Source: Thiosocius teredinicola
GTDB lineage: Bacteria > Pseudomonadota > Gammaproteobacteria > Chromatiales > Chromatiaceae
NCBI RefSeq assembly: GCF_002009425.1
Contig: NZ_CP019936.1
Location: 791,001 to 855,000 of the forward strand
DNA: 64,000 nucleotides
Direction: 5' to 3'
This document shows, piece after piece, positions 15,629-25,551 of this stretch. A program made the translations under genes and the position numbers. The number at the start of each line of letters is the position of its first letter. Positions within the stretch are counted from its first letter, which is position 1. The notes beneath the pieces are model-generated. The model saw nothing but the letters and a program-made list of their open reading frames with translations, did not search any database and was not told where the DNA came from.

Positions 15629-18286
15629 ATGGCCGTGAAACCGGATCTGGACCCCCAGGAAACACAGGAATGGCTCGACGCACTTGAAGGTGTGCTCGAG
15701 AACGAGGGCCCGGACCGCGCCCACTTCCTGCTCGAAAAGCTGATCGACAAGGCGCGCCGCTCAGGCGCCTACCTGCCGTACAGCGCGAATACCGCGTATC
15801 TGAATACGATCCCCGTGACCCGCCAGGATGCCTATCCGGGTGATCAGTCGATCGAGCGGCGCATCAGCTCCTTCGTTCGCTGGAACGCGATGGCGATGGT
15901 GGTGCAGGCGAATCGCAAGGCGACCGAGCTTGGCGGCCACATCGCCAGTTTTGCGTCCAGCGCCACCTTGTTCGACGTCGGCTTCAACCACTTCTTCCGT
16001 GCGACCAACGAGAGCCAGGAAGGCGACCTGATCTTCTACCAGGGACACTCGGCGCCCGGCATCTATGCGCGCGCCTTCCTCGAGGGGCGGATCAGCGAAG
16101 AACAGCTCAATCTGTTCCGCCAGGAGGTCGATGGCGGCGGCCTGTCGTCGTATCCGCACCCCTGGCTGATGCCCAACTTCTGGCAGTTCCCGACGGTGTC
16201 GATGGGCCTGGGTCCGCTGATGGCGATCTATCAGGCTCGTTTCATGCGCTACCTGCACGACCGCGGTCTGCAGAATGCCGGTGACCGCAAGGTGTGGGCG
16301 TTCATGGGCGACGGTGAGATGGACGAGCCCGAATCGCTCGGCGCCATCTCGCTGGCTGCGCGCGAGCGTCTCGATAACCTGGTGTTCGTCGTCAACTGCA
16401 ACCTGCAGCGTCTCGATGGCCCGGTGCGCGGCAACGGCAAGATCATCCAGGAACTCGAAGCGGTGTTCCGTGGTGCCGGTTGGAACGTGATCAAGGTGAT
16501 CTGGGGTGGTTACTGGGATCCGCTCTTGGCGCGCGACAAGGACGGCCTGTTGCTCAAGCGCATGGAAGAGGCGGTCGACGGCGACTATCAGGCCTACAAA
16601 GCGCACGGCGGTGCCTACGTGCGCGAGCACTTCTTCGGCAAGTACCCCGAGTTGGCCGCGATGGTCGCCAACCTGACCGACGAGGATATTTGGCGCCTGA
16701 ACCGTGGCGGTCACGATCCGATCAAGGTCCACGCGGCGTACGCAGCGGCGACCTCGCACCAGGGGCAGCCGACCGTCATCCTCGCCAAGACCGTCAAAGG
16801 GTACGGCATGGGCGAGGCCGGCGAGGGGCAGAACATCACCCACTCGCAGAAAAAGATGGGTGAAGAGGCGCTGCGTGCGTTCCGCGACCGCTTCAATATC
16901 CCGATCCCCGACGACCAGATCGGTCCAGCGCCGTACTTCAAGCCGCCGACCGATGGCCCTGAGATGGCCTATCTGCACGAGCGTCGCAACAAGCTCGGCG
17001 GCTACATCCCGAGTCGACGCGCCGAAGCCAAGCCGCTCAAGGTGCCTGCGCTGGATACCTTCAAAGCCTTGCTCGAAGGCAGCGGCGACCGCGAGATGTC
17101 GACCACGATGGCGTTCGTGCGCTTCCTGTCGAGCCTGACGCGCGACAAGGACATCGGTAAATTCGTTGTGCCGATCGTGCCGGACGAGGCACGCACCTTC
17201 GGTATGGAGGGCATGTTCCGTCAGCTTGGCATCTATTCGTCGGTCGGCCAGTTGTACAAGCCGGTCGATTCCGATCAGGTGATGTACTACCGCGAAGACA
17301 AGAAAGGCCAGATCCTGCAGGAAGGGATCAACGAGGCCGGCGCGATGTCGTCATGGATCGCGGCTGCCACGTCGTACAGCAACAACGGCGTCACGATGAT
17401 TCCGTTCTACATCTATTACTCGATGTTCGGCTTCCAGCGTGTCGGCGATCTGGCCTGGGCGGCCGGCGACATGCAGGCGCGTGGCTTCCTGCTCGGCGGT
17501 ACCGCCGGTCGGACGACCTTGGCGGGCGAAGGTCTGCAGCACCAGGATGGCCATAGTCATCTGCAGGCGGCGTTCATCCCGAACTGCCGCGCCTATGACC
17601 CCACGTTCGCCTACGAACTCGCAGTGATCCTGCACGACGGCATGAAGAAGATGTACGAGGAGCAGCACAACGTCTTCTATTACGTCACCGTCATGAACGA
17701 AAACTATGTGCAGCCGGAGATGCCGGACGATGTCGCCGACGGCATCATCAAGGGCATGTATCTGTACCGTCAGGGATCGCGCAAGAAGAAGCGTGTGCAG
17801 CTGATGGGGTCGGGCACGATCCTGCGTGAGGTCATCGCCGCTGCAGCCCTGCTCGAAGACGAGTGGAACGTCGCCGCCGACGTGTGGAGCGTGACCAGCT
17901 TCACCGAGCTGCAGCGTGACGCGATCGATGCAGAACGTTGGAACATGCTGCATCCGATGGACAAGCCGCGCGTGCCCTATGTCAGCCAGATGCTGGACGA
18001 CAAGAAAGGCCCGGCGGTTGCGGCGACCGACTATATCCGCAGTTTCCCGGAGCAGATCCGACCGTACCTCGGCGACCGGCACTACCTGACGCTCGGTACC
18101 GATGGCTTCGGCCGGTCCGACCTTCGTTCGCAGCTGCGCAAGTTCTTCGAGGTCAATCGCCACTATGTCGTCGTGGCGGCCCTGAAGGCGCTCGCCGATG
18201 TCGGTGAGGTCGATACCAGCCTGGTCGCGCAGGCGATCAAGGCCTACAAGATCGACCCCGACAAGCCCAACCCCGCGACTGTCTGA
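15629..18286 (+). CDS. aceE: pyruvate dehydrogenase E1 component (homodimeric type)
   Basis: Thiamine-diphosphate enzyme decarboxylating pyruvate and acetylating lipoyl-E2. 885 residues against 887 in E. coli. Visible are the N-terminal [12 protein letters not shown] and the ThDP-binding run [10 protein letters not shown] followed by NCN about 30 residues later. Also present are [22 protein letters not shown] and the C-terminal [12 protein letters not shown] and [10 protein letters not shown]. The ATG at 15629 is chosen over a TTG 120 bases earlier because the extension is not conserved. Cotranscribed with aceF, 45 bp downstream. Confidence 0.97.
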   Translation: MAVKPDLDPQETQEWLDALEGVLENEGPDRAHFLLEKLIDKARRSGAYLPYSANTAYLNTIPVTRQDAYPGDQSIERRISSFVRWNAMAMVVQANRKATELGGHIASFASSATLFDVGFNHFFRATNESQEGDLIFYQGHSAPGIYARAFLEGRISEEQLNLFRQEVDGGGLSSYPHPWLMPNFWQFPTVSMGLGPLMAIYQARFMRYLHDRGLQNAGDRKVWAFMGDGEMDEPESLGAISLAARERLDNLVFVVNCNLQRLDGPVRGNGKIIQELEAVFRGAGWNVIKVIWGGYWDPLLARDKDGLLLKRMEEAVDGDYQAYKAHGGAYVREHFFGKYPELAAMVANLTDEDIWRLNRGGHDPIKVHAAYAAATSHQGQPTVILAKTVKGYGMGEAGEGQNITHSQKKMGEEALRAFRDRFNIPIPDDQIGPAPYFKPPTDGPEMAYLHERRNKLGGYIPSRRAEAKPLKVPALDTFKALLEGSGDREMSTTMAFVRFLSSLTRDKDIGKFVVPIVPDEARTFGMEGMFRQLGIYSSVGQLYKPVDSDQVMYYREDKKGQILQEGINEAGAMSSWIAAATSYSNNGVTMIPFYIYYSMFGFQRVGDLAWAAGDMQARGFLLGGTAGRTTLAGEGLQHQDGHSHLQAAFIPNCRAYDPTFAYELAVILHDGMKKMYEEQHNVFYYVTVMNENYVQPEMPDDVADGIIKGMYLYRQGSRKKKRVQLMGSGTILREVIAAAALLEDEWNVAADVWSVTSFTELQRDAIDAERWNMLHPMDKPRVPYVSQMLDDKKGPAVAATDYIRSFPEQIRPYLGDRHYLTLGTDGFGRSDLRSQLRKFFEVNRHYVVVAALKALADVGEVDTSLVAQAIKAYKIDPDKPNPATV

Positions 18287-18331
18287 GTGACAGCGAATAG
18301 CCAGCACAGACAGTGATACGGAGACAGTAAC

Positions 18332-20026
18332 GTGGCACAGATAATCGATGTGTTGTTGCCCGATATCGGTGATTTTCACGACGTGGAGGTCATCGAGATC
18401 CTGGTCAAGCCGGGCGACACGGTAGAGGCCGAAGACTCCCTGCTGACCTTGGAGAGCGACAAGGCGAGCATGGATATACCGGCGCCGCAGGCCGGCGTGA
18501 TCGCCGAAGTGAAGGTGGCGGTCGGCGATAAGATTAACCAGGGCGACCTGATCGTTACCCTCGAGGCCGGCGACGGCGCATCGGCGGACGCGGCGGCTGC
18601 CGACACCCAGGCAGCCGAGCCGCAGGCCGAAGAGTCGCCAGCGCCGACCACCGCGCCGGCCCCAGCTGCGACAACCGAACCGGCGGTTGCAGCCGACGCG
18701 CCGAGTGGCGAACCCGAGGTGCGCGACGTGCCCTTGCCGCACATCGGCGATTTTCACGACGTGGAGATCATCGAGATCCTGGTCAGCGAAGGCGATACGG
18801 TCGAGGCCGAACAGTCGTTGATGACGTTGGAGAGCGACAAGGCGACCATGGAGATCCCGGCGCCGTTCGCCGGCACGATCAAGTCGATCGCAGTCAAGAT
18901 CGGCGACAAGGTCAACGAAGGCGATCTGCTAGGTACGATGGAAACGTTGGGCGGCGGCGCTGCACCGGCAGCGGCACCGAGTGCGCCGAGTGAACCGCCG
19001 GTGCAGACGTCGGCGGCAGCAGAGGCCCCGGCGGAACCGGCCAGGGCGCCCGGCGAGAAAGAGCCATTGCGCCGCCCGGTGATCGCACGCCCGTCCGATG
19101 CGCCACGCAAGAATCCGCATGCCAGCCCGGGCGTACGCCGCTTCGCCCGCGAACTGGGTGTCGATCTGCACTATGTCGACGGCAGCGGGCCAAAGGGTCG
19201 CGTGATCAAGGACGACGTGCAGAACTTCGTCAAGCGCGCATTGGCCGAAGGCTCGCCGACGGCGGCTGCATCGGCAGGTGGGGGTGGCGTGCAGCTACCG
19301 AGCATTCCGGCGGTGGACTTCTCCAAGTTCGGTGAGATCGAAGAAAAGCCTCTGGGTCGGATCAAAAAACTCAGTGGCGCACATCTGCATCGTGCCTGGC
19401 TGAACGTGCCGCACGTTACCCAGTTCGACGAGGCGGACATCACCGAGCTCGAAGCGTTTCGCAAATCGCAGAAAGATGCCGCGGCCAAGGCCGACGTCAA
19501 GCTCACCTTCATGCCGTTCCTGATGAAGGCGGTGTGCAAGGCACTCGAGGCCTATCCGCAGTTCAACAGTTCGCTGTCGCCCGATGGCGAGGCGTTGATC
19601 ATGAAGAAGTACGTGCACATCGGCGTGGCGGTCGACACCCCCAACGGCCTGGTCGTGCCGGTGATCCGCGACGTCGACAAGAAGGGCATCTTCGACCTCG
19701 CCGCCGACCTGGGCACGGTCAGCGGCAAGGCGCGCGAGGGCAAGCTTGCACCGGGTGATATGCAGGGCGGCTGCCTGTCGATCTCGAGCCTCGGCGGTAT
19801 CGGCGGCACGCAGTTCACGCCGATCGTGAATGCGCCGGAGGTTGCGATTCTCGGTGTTTCGCGTGCCGAGATGAAACCCAAGTGGGACGGTTCAACCTTT
19901 GAACCACGACTGATGATGCCGTTCAGCCTGTCGTACGATCACCGCGTGATCGACGGCGCTGAAGGGGTGCGTTTCACGACCTATCTGGGTGAGCTGTTGG
20001 GCGACATCCGGCGTCTGCTGCTTTAG
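18332..20026 (+). CDS. aceF: pyruvate dehydrogenase E2, dihydrolipoamide acetyltransferase
   Basis: 564 residues. Two lipoyl domains have the modified lysines in SDKASMDIP (about residue 50) and SDKATMEIP (about 170), joined by Ala/Pro/Glu-rich linkers. A peripheral-subunit-binding domain (SPGVRRFARELGVDLHYV) and the CoA acetyltransferase domain with SYDHRVIDGAEG follow. E. coli AceF has three lipoyl domains; two is common in other proteobacteria. The start is GTG at 18332, with GGAGACAG upstream. The core of the complex whose E1 and E3 genes flank it. Confidence 0.96.
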   Translation: MAQIIDVLLPDIGDFHDVEVIEILVKPGDTVEAEDSLLTLESDKASMDIPAPQAGVIAEVKVAVGDKINQGDLIVTLEAGDGASADAAAADTQAAEPQAEESPAPTTAPAPAATTEPAVAADAPSGEPEVRDVPLPHIGDFHDVEIIEILVSEGDTVEAEQSLMTLESDKATMEIPAPFAGTIKSIAVKIGDKVNEGDLLGTMETLGGGAAPAAAPSAPSEPPVQTSAAAEAPAEPARAPGEKEPLRRPVIARPSDAPRKNPHASPGVRRFARELGVDLHYVDGSGPKGRVIKDDVQNFVKRALAEGSPTAAASAGGGGVQLPSIPAVDFSKFGEIEEKPLGRIKKLSGAHLHRAWLNVPHVTQFDEADITELEAFRKSQKDAAAKADVKLTFMPFLMKAVCKALEAYPQFNSSLSPDGEALIMKKYVHIGVAVDTPNGLVVPVIRDVDKKGIFDLAADLGTVSGKAREGKLAPGDMQGGCLSISSLGGIGGTQFTPIVNAPEVAILGVSRAEMKPKWDGSTFEPRLMMPFSLSYDHRVIDGAEGVRFTTYLGELLGDIRRLLL

Positions 20027-20195
20027 TGTCGGCTAATGTTCGGCACGCAATGCACAGCATTGACATCGTTGCCGTGCACACTGGCTGAAATGCTGCGTTA
20101 ATGCCTGCCGTCAAACGAGATCTCGAGTATGTGCTGTACTACGAAGGTCCATAATTGCGTCGGGTCGCGCAGAGATTTGGGATAGAGGAACTTTT

Positions 20196-21629
20196 ATGAG
20201 CAAGCAAGGCGAAGTCGCGGATATCCGTACCCAGGTGGTGGTGTTGGGCGCCGGGCCCGGAGGTTACACGGCGGCTTTTCGCGCAGCCGACCTCGGCAAG
20301 CAGGTGGTGTTGGTAGAACGCTATGCGAGCCTCGGCGGTGTTTGTCTCAATGTTGGCTGTATCCCATCGAAGGCGCTGCTGCACACCGCCGAGGTGATCA
20401 ACGAGGTTGCCGAGCTCGAACACATGGGTGTGCGTTACACGCAGCCGAAGATCGATCTGGACAAGATGCGCGCCGGCAAAGACAAGGTTGTCGGCAAGCT
20501 GACCGGCGGCCTGGCGGCGCTGGCCAAGCAACGCAAGGTGCAGGTGGTGACCGGTGTCGGCAAGTTCACCGATCCGCGCCATCTCGAAGTGCAGACCGAT
20601 GACGGCCTGACCCGTATCGAATTCGAACATTGCATCATCGCGTGCGGTTCCAGCGCGGTGAAGATCCCCGGTTTCCCGAATGATGATCCGCGCCTGATCA
20701 ACTCGACCGGCGCGCTTGCCCTTGAAGACGTGCCGAAGAAGATGCTGATCGTCGGTGGCGGCATCATCGGTCTTGAGATGGCTACCGTGTACGCGACGCT
20801 GGGCAGCGAGATCGATATCGTTGAATTGCAGGACGGCCTGATTCCAGGCTGTGACCGCGACCTGGTGCGTCCGCTGCAAAAGCGCCTTGAAAAACAGGTC
20901 GACAGTATCATGCTGAAGACCAAGGTCAGCGACATCAAGGCGCAGAAGAGTGGGCTCAAGGTCTCGTTCGAGGGCGATAAGGCGCCCGAGTCGAAGGTCT
21001 ACGACCGAGTGCTGGTCGCCGTCGGCCGTTCACCGAACGGCAAGCAGATCAACGCCGAGGCCGCAGGCGTCAAAGTCGACGAGCGTGGTTTCATTCCGAC
21101 CGACGACAAGATGCGCACCAATGTGCCGCACATCTTTGCCATCGGTGACGTCGTCGGTAACCCGATGCTGGCGCACAAGGCGACGCACGAAGCCAAGGTG
21201 GCCGCCGAGGTGATCGCCGGTCTGCCGGCGCTGTTCGATCCGCTGACCATCCCCTCGGTCGCCTATACCGACCCGGAAGTCGCCTGGATGGGCCTGACCG
21301 AGATCGACGCGAAAGCGCAGGGTATCGAGATCGAAAAAGGCGTCTTCCCCTGGGCCGCATCCGGCCGCGCGCTCGGCATTGGGCGTGAAGAAGGCATGAC
21401 CAAGCTGATCTTCGATGCCAAAACCAAGCGTCTGCTCGGTGCAGGTATCGTTGGGCGCAACGCGGGCGAGCTGATCGGTGAGACGGTGCTCGGCCTGGAG
21501 ATGGGCGCAGATGCCGAAGACATCGGCCTGACCATCCATCCGCACCCAACGCTGAATGAGACCATCTGTTTTGCGGCCGAGATGGCAGAAGGCTCGATCA
21601 CCGACCTGATGCCGCCGAAAAAGCGCTGA
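20196..21629 (+). CDS. lpdA: dihydrolipoamide dehydrogenase (E3)
   Basis: 477-residue FAD enzyme reoxidizing lipoyl groups and reducing NAD+. FAD site VVLGAGPGGYTAAFRA, redox disulfide GGVCLNVGCIPSKAL, NAD site MLIVGGGIIGLEMATVY, and the catalytic His-Glu in HPHPTLNET. The ATG follows GAGGAA. The 169-bp gap after aceF could carry a separate promoter (a TTGACA at 20060-20065 has no good -10), as E3 also serves other 2-oxoacid complexes. Confidence 0.97.
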   Translation: MSKQGEVADIRTQVVVLGAGPGGYTAAFRAADLGKQVVLVERYASLGGVCLNVGCIPSKALLHTAEVINEVAELEHMGVRYTQPKIDLDKMRAGKDKVVGKLTGGLAALAKQRKVQVVTGVGKFTDPRHLEVQTDDGLTRIEFEHCIIACGSSAVKIPGFPNDDPRLINSTGALALEDVPKKMLIVGGGIIGLEMATVYATLGSEIDIVELQDGLIPGCDRDLVRPLQKRLEKQVDSIMLKTKVSDIKAQKSGLKVSFEGDKAPESKVYDRVLVAVGRSPNGKQINAEAAGVKVDERGFIPTDDKMRTNVPHIFAIGDVVGNPMLAHKATHEAKVAAEVIAGLPALFDPLTIPSVAYTDPEVAWMGLTEIDAKAQGIEIEKGVFPWAASGRALGIGREEGMTKLIFDAKTKRLLGAGIVGRNAGELIGETVLGLEMGADAEDIGLTIHPHPTLNETICFAAEMAEGSITDLMPPKKR

Positions 21630-21640
21630 GTCGATCAACG

Positions 21641-21664
21641 GCTTCCGCCAGTCATGGCGGAAGC
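21641..21664. terminator. terminator-like hairpin between lpdA and the GGDEF-EAL gene
   Basis: Perfect 10-bp stem GCTTCCGCCA (21641-21650) with TGGCGGAAGC (21655-21664) and a GTCA loop, between the ends of two convergent genes. No T-run on either side, so termination strength is uncertain. Confidence 0.55.
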
Positions 21665-21685
21665 GTCAGCGGCGGTGCACCTCGC

Positions 21686-23989
21686 TCAGGAACACGCCGC
21701 CGCATTGTCGTTACTTGACAGCAACGAACTGCCGCCTCGCAACAGTTCCGCCATTTCATCGGCCGGTAAGGCCTTGGCAAACAACCATCCCTGAATCTTG
21801 TCGCAACCCATCTTGCGCAGAATGGCCAACTGAGCGGTGTCTTCGACGCCTTCGGCCGTAATCTCCATCGACAGGCTGTGGCCGAGTTCGACGATCGCCT
21901 TGGCGATATCGCGGTCGTTGTGATCGTGTGCAATGTCGCGCACGAACGAGCGGTCGATCTTCAGCGTGTTGGCCGGCAACTGCTTGAGGTAACTCAACGA
22001 CGAGTAGCCGGTGCCGAAATCGTCGATCGCCGATTGCACCCCGATCTCCTGGAGTTCCTGCAATACCTTGATCGTTTCTTCCGGCTCGCTCATCGCCGTT
22101 GTTTCCGTAACCTCGATGCAGATCAACTTGGGCGGTATCTGATGTCGCTGCAGCGCCGACAGCAGTCGCCGCCGCAGCATCTTGTCTGCCAGGTGTCTGG
22201 CCGATACGTTGATGTTCACCGGAAGCAGCGGCACGCCGCTGCGTGACCATTGCTGCAGATCATTGCATACGCGGTCGATCACCCAGTCTTCGACGGCACT
22301 GATGAGGCCGTTCTCCTCGGCGATCGGAATGAAGGTGTCCGGTGAAATTCGGCCGCGTTGTGGGTGCTCCCAACGCAGCAGTGCCTCCATCGCTACCGGC
22401 TTGCACTGTACGCCGTCGACGATGGGTTGATAGTGAACCATCAGCTGATCCTGCGAGATCGCATCGTGCAGTTCGCGCTCGATCACGATGCGCGCATCCA
22501 TCGCCGACTGTGTTTTCTCGTTCCAGAAACAGTGTCGGCCTTTACCGGCAGCCTTGGCCAGGTACATGGCGGCATCGGCCTTGCTCACCGCTTCGTCGAA
22601 GGTGGCGGCCTGTTCCGGCACCGCGCAGATGCCGATGCTCGCACCGATATAGACATGCTGCCCTTTGATCTCGAACGGCAGGCTCAACGCCTTGATGATC
22701 CGCGTAGCGACCTCGCTGACCGCCGCATGGTCATCTTCGTCGACAAGTACGATTGCGAACTCATCTCCCCCCTGGCGCGATACCAGGTCGTTTTGGCGCA
22801 CCTGGCTGCGAATACGGTTGGCGACCTCGCTAAGAAGTTGATCGCCCGATTCGTGCCCCAATGAGTCGTTGACGAATTTGAAGCGGTCCAGGTCGAGGTA
22901 CAGAAGGCTCAGCGTCTGCCCGGGCACCTGCGGTTCGGTAATCTGGTTGTCTACGTACTCTTTGAAGAACCGCCTGTTGGGCAGGCTCGTGAGTGGGTCG
23001 AAGTACGCGAGCTGTTGCAGCTGATCTTCTGCGGCCTTCAGCTTGGTGATGTCGGAAAACATGCCGACATAGTTGGCGATCTCACCTTTTTCGTTGTGCA
23101 CGGTACTGAAGTTGATCCAGATGACGCGGTCGGCGTTCGCCATGTGGCGCGAACGTAGCTCGCCCCACCATTCGCCATCGGCCGTCAGCTTGGACGCGAA
23201 GTTCTCGTTGAACGACAGGCCGTGGTCTTCGCTTTCGAGTTCGGTCACGCGGCGATCGACGAGTGCCGCCAGGTCGAGTTGCAGCATCTCGCACAGTGAG
23301 TGGTTGGCGTCGATGATATTCAGATCGGCGTCTGTGATCATGATGCCTTGTGTCGAGACTTCGAACACCTTGCTGGCGAGCTCGACTTTTCTCTCTGCGG
23401 TTTTCTTTTCGGTGATGTCGCGGAATGACCACACGCGGCCGATGCATTCACCCTGCATGACCTGTGGACGGGAGAACACCTCGAAGATGCGGTCGTCCTT
23501 GAGTTCGATGATCCCGGCCGTTTCGGTACGTCCGTAGGTGTGGCAGGCCTGAATATCGCCGATGAAGGTTGTCGGGTTGATGACCTGGTCTGCCGCGTAG
23601 TAGAGCACCCGGCCGGGGTCGTTCAGCTCGGTCAGCGAAGGCGGCACCTGCCAGATGCGGTTGAATACCTCGTTGACTCTCACCACGCGGCCGTCGTTGT
23701 CGATGACCAGAATGCCTTCCTCGGTGGCGTCGAAGGTGGCATCCAGCAATGACAGTGTCTGTTGAAGATCGCGTTGTGCCGCCTTGTTCGCCTGTAGCTG
23801 CTGGGTGAGTTTGTTGTAGCGCTCATAGAGTTCATTCGAACTCTGCTCAAGGGATTGTTCGAGCAACGCACGATCCTGATCGTTGCGCGTATAGGCGTGG
23901 TCGACCGCCTCGAGCAGGCGCTGCAGGTCGGCGTCGATCGGGCCGTCGCCGTAGTAGCGTTTGAGTTGTCGCTCGAGCAATGGGTGCAC
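21686..23989 (-). CDS. PAS-PAS-GGDEF-EAL cyclic di-GMP signalling protein
   Basis: 767 residues, no membrane segment. An N-terminal helical coiled region (1-75), a PAS domain (about 75-195, DATEEGILVIDNDGRVVRVN), a second PAS/PAC (about 200-325, STQGIMITDADLNIIDAN), GGDEF (about 335-495) with intact RQGGDEF, and EAL (about 510-755) with MEALLRW, DDFGTGYSSLSYL and EGVED. Both diguanylate cyclase and phosphodiesterase sites look intact. GTG start at 23989, two bases after the FIST gene stop, so the two are translated together and likely form one sensory unit. Confidence 0.93.
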   Translation of the reverse strand: MHPLLERQLKRYYGDGPIDADLQRLLEAVDHAYTRNDQDRALLEQSLEQSSNELYERYNKLTQQLQANKAAQRDLQQTLSLLDATFDATEEGILVIDNDGRVVRVNEVFNRIWQVPPSLTELNDPGRVLYYAADQVINPTTFIGDIQACHTYGRTETAGIIELKDDRIFEVFSRPQVMQGECIGRVWSFRDITEKKTAERKVELASKVFEVSTQGIMITDADLNIIDANHSLCEMLQLDLAALVDRRVTELESEDHGLSFNENFASKLTADGEWWGELRSRHMANADRVIWINFSTVHNEKGEIANYVGMFSDITKLKAAEDQLQQLAYFDPLTSLPNRRFFKEYVDNQITEPQVPGQTLSLLYLDLDRFKFVNDSLGHESGDQLLSEVANRIRSQVRQNDLVSRQGGDEFAIVLVDEDDHAAVSEVATRIIKALSLPFEIKGQHVYIGASIGICAVPEQAATFDEAVSKADAAMYLAKAAGKGRHCFWNEKTQSAMDARIVIERELHDAISQDQLMVHYQPIVDGVQCKPVAMEALLRWEHPQRGRISPDTFIPIAEENGLISAVEDWVIDRVCNDLQQWSRSGVPLLPVNINVSARHLADKMLRRRLLSALQRHQIPPKLICIEVTETTAMSEPEETIKVLQELQEIGVQSAIDDFGTGYSSLSYLKQLPANTLKIDRSFVRDIAHDHNDRDIAKAIVELGHSLSMEITAEGVEDTAQLAILRKMGCDKIQGWLFAKALPADEMAELLRGGSSLLSSNDNAAACS

Positions 23990-23991
23990 GC

Positions 23992-25128
23992 CTAGTCCTC
24001 GGAAAGCGTCGTTATCGTCATTGTTTGGTTGTGCAACTCGCAGCCATAGTCGGCCACCGGCGACAACTCACCGTAGGAATAGAATCCGACCAGAACGGAA
24101 CGCGTGCCCAATACTTCGCGAACCGCATCGAGCTCTTCCTCCACCAAGTCGCCCAGCACCATGCGCCGGCCGACGCAACTGATCAGCAGGGCTACGTCGG
24201 CATCGCGCTGCATGCACGTCTTGGCCTGATCGGCGGCCCCCGCGGCACCGTCGACCAAGCGATCGAAGTTGGCCTTCATAAAACGCGCCTGGCTGCCGGG
24301 CGGAACGGTGCCGGCGAACGTCATGCTCTGCGCTTCCTCGTCAATCGCCAGCAAGGTGCGTACGAGTTCATGCTCTCTGTTGGCCGGGCGGATGCTTAGC
24401 GGAAACAGCAAGCCGGTAGCCGGCAGGCTTTCGGCGTAGGTGCCGAGATAGCGTTTATAGAGATCAAGTGCCGATACGCCGTCGAGTTCGTACAGCTTGT
24501 TGTCTTCAGAACGCGTTACCGTGCGGGTTGGTCCGAAAGGATCCCATCCGCCCATTGAGCCGTGGCCGACACGCAGGCTATTCCCGTACAGGCCGACCGC
24601 GACAATGCCGTGGCTGCACAAGCGGTCATTGTGAAACACGGTTGTGGTCGAAAAGCGCTCGCCGTCGCCGGCCATGCCGCCGGTAATCACAACGTCGTCG
24701 CCGAGCGCTGCCTGCATGGCCGACGCAAGCTCGGAACCGTTGATGTACAGGCCTTCGGAAAGCAGCAGCACATAGCGCAAGTTCTCGCCTTGCAGATCGG
24801 TCACCAATCTATCGACCGCGGCGTTCAGGTTGTGGCCGTGATCGGCAACCAGCGCAGTGCGTACCGTGGTGGCGGAGAAATGCATTGCAATGCCGACAAT
24901 GCTGGAGTCGCCGACGGCAACGTCGAGGATCTCGCCCGCAGTACTGCAGCCGACGATTTCGGCATTGGGAAACATCTCGATCACCTCGCGTACGGGTACA
25001 GCGAGGTCGGGCATGAGATTGCCGGACGCAAACAGCAATACGAGTTGTGCCTGATCGGCCAATGGTGTTGCTGCACGGTCGAAACCGATGATCGGTCGCC
25101 ACGTGAACGTATGCTGGGTTATTGCCAT
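23992..25128 (-). CDS. FIST domain sensor protein (NosP-like)
   Basis: 378 residues with FIST-N (about 10-225: LVLLFASGNL, AEIVGCSTAGEI, VITGGMAGDGERF) and FIST-C (about 235-360: LDLYKRYLG, SCVGRRMVLG, VLVGFYSYGELSP). FIST proteins are ligand sensors; the NosP group binds heme and senses nitric oxide, and such genes are often beside c-di-GMP enzymes or histidine kinases. Here the partner is the GGDEF-EAL protein two bases downstream. I cannot show heme binding from sequence. ATG at 25128; the Shine-Dalgarno is weak. Confidence 0.9.
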   Translation of the reverse strand: MAITQHTFTWRPIIGFDRAATPLADQAQLVLLFASGNLMPDLAVPVREVIEMFPNAEIVGCSTAGEILDVAVGDSSIVGIAMHFSATTVRTALVADHGHNLNAAVDRLVTDLQGENLRYVLLLSEGLYINGSELASAMQAALGDDVVITGGMAGDGERFSTTTVFHNDRLCSHGIVAVGLYGNSLRVGHGSMGGWDPFGPTRTVTRSEDNKLYELDGVSALDLYKRYLGTYAESLPATGLLFPLSIRPANREHELVRTLLAIDEEAQSMTFAGTVPPGSQARFMKANFDRLVDGAAGAADQAKTCMQRDADVALLISCVGRRMVLGDLVEEELDAVREVLGTRSVLVGFYSYGELSPVADYGCELHNQTMTITTLSED

Positions 25129-25551
25129 CGAGAGGTCTCTGGGTACTCAAACTACGGGTTGTTGTTCCATCCCCTGGAAACCTGGCGATCAGTGGTATGC
25201 CACCGACCGCTGCAAACGGTTGACGGCAACGTCAACGGTCCCTGCAAGCACAACCTGCCATCCTCGTATTTATCGACCCGGATCACGAAAAGGCGAATCT
25301 TTTCGATCCCGAGTTTTTGGTTCCGGTTGCGCTAAAACCCGATAAATAAGGGGTTTTTCGTGCTTTCTTCTTTCGCGGAGCGCGCCCCACGCGCGACCCG
25401 GAAACAGGTTCACAGGAAATTCAAGAACGACTGTTCGCAGCCGCAATCCATGCAGACTCACCCCACGCCACCGGCGGTGCGCTGAGCCAACCCTCGTACG
25501 GGTTGATTCCTTGATCTTGGCAGGGGCGACAAACCCCAGAGAGGACCTTCG
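25129..25551. other. divergent 423-bp region with strong RNA hairpins
   Basis: Between the FIST gene and a chemoreceptor gene. It contains three successive hairpins: GTTGACG/CGTCAAC with a GCAA tetraloop (25219-25236); GAAAAG/CTTTTC within an outer GGATC/GATCC (25280-25309); and AAAACCC/GGGTTTT (25334-25357) followed by T and pyrimidine-rich sequence. This looks like a structured noncoding RNA or a long leader with a terminator. I do not recognise a known riboswitch. No coding frame is convincing. Confidence 0.5.
25219..25360 (+). ncRNA. candidate structured small RNA or leader
   Basis: Covers the three hairpins described for the 25129-25551 region; the last one could serve as an intrinsic terminator on the plus strand. 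The strand is uncertain because the hairpins are symmetric; no clear promoter was identified. About 190 bases separate its end from the chemoreceptor start. Confidence 0.3.

Noticed and set aside
15761-18757. Two long minus-strand frames opposite aceE/aceF
   Set aside because: Antisense shadows; sequences are unlike any family and rich in R, V and H.
25129-25551. c-di-GMP (GEMM) riboswitch upstream of the chemoreceptor
   Set aside because: The region has hairpins but lacks the conserved GEMM core and tetraloop-receptor spacing as I know them.
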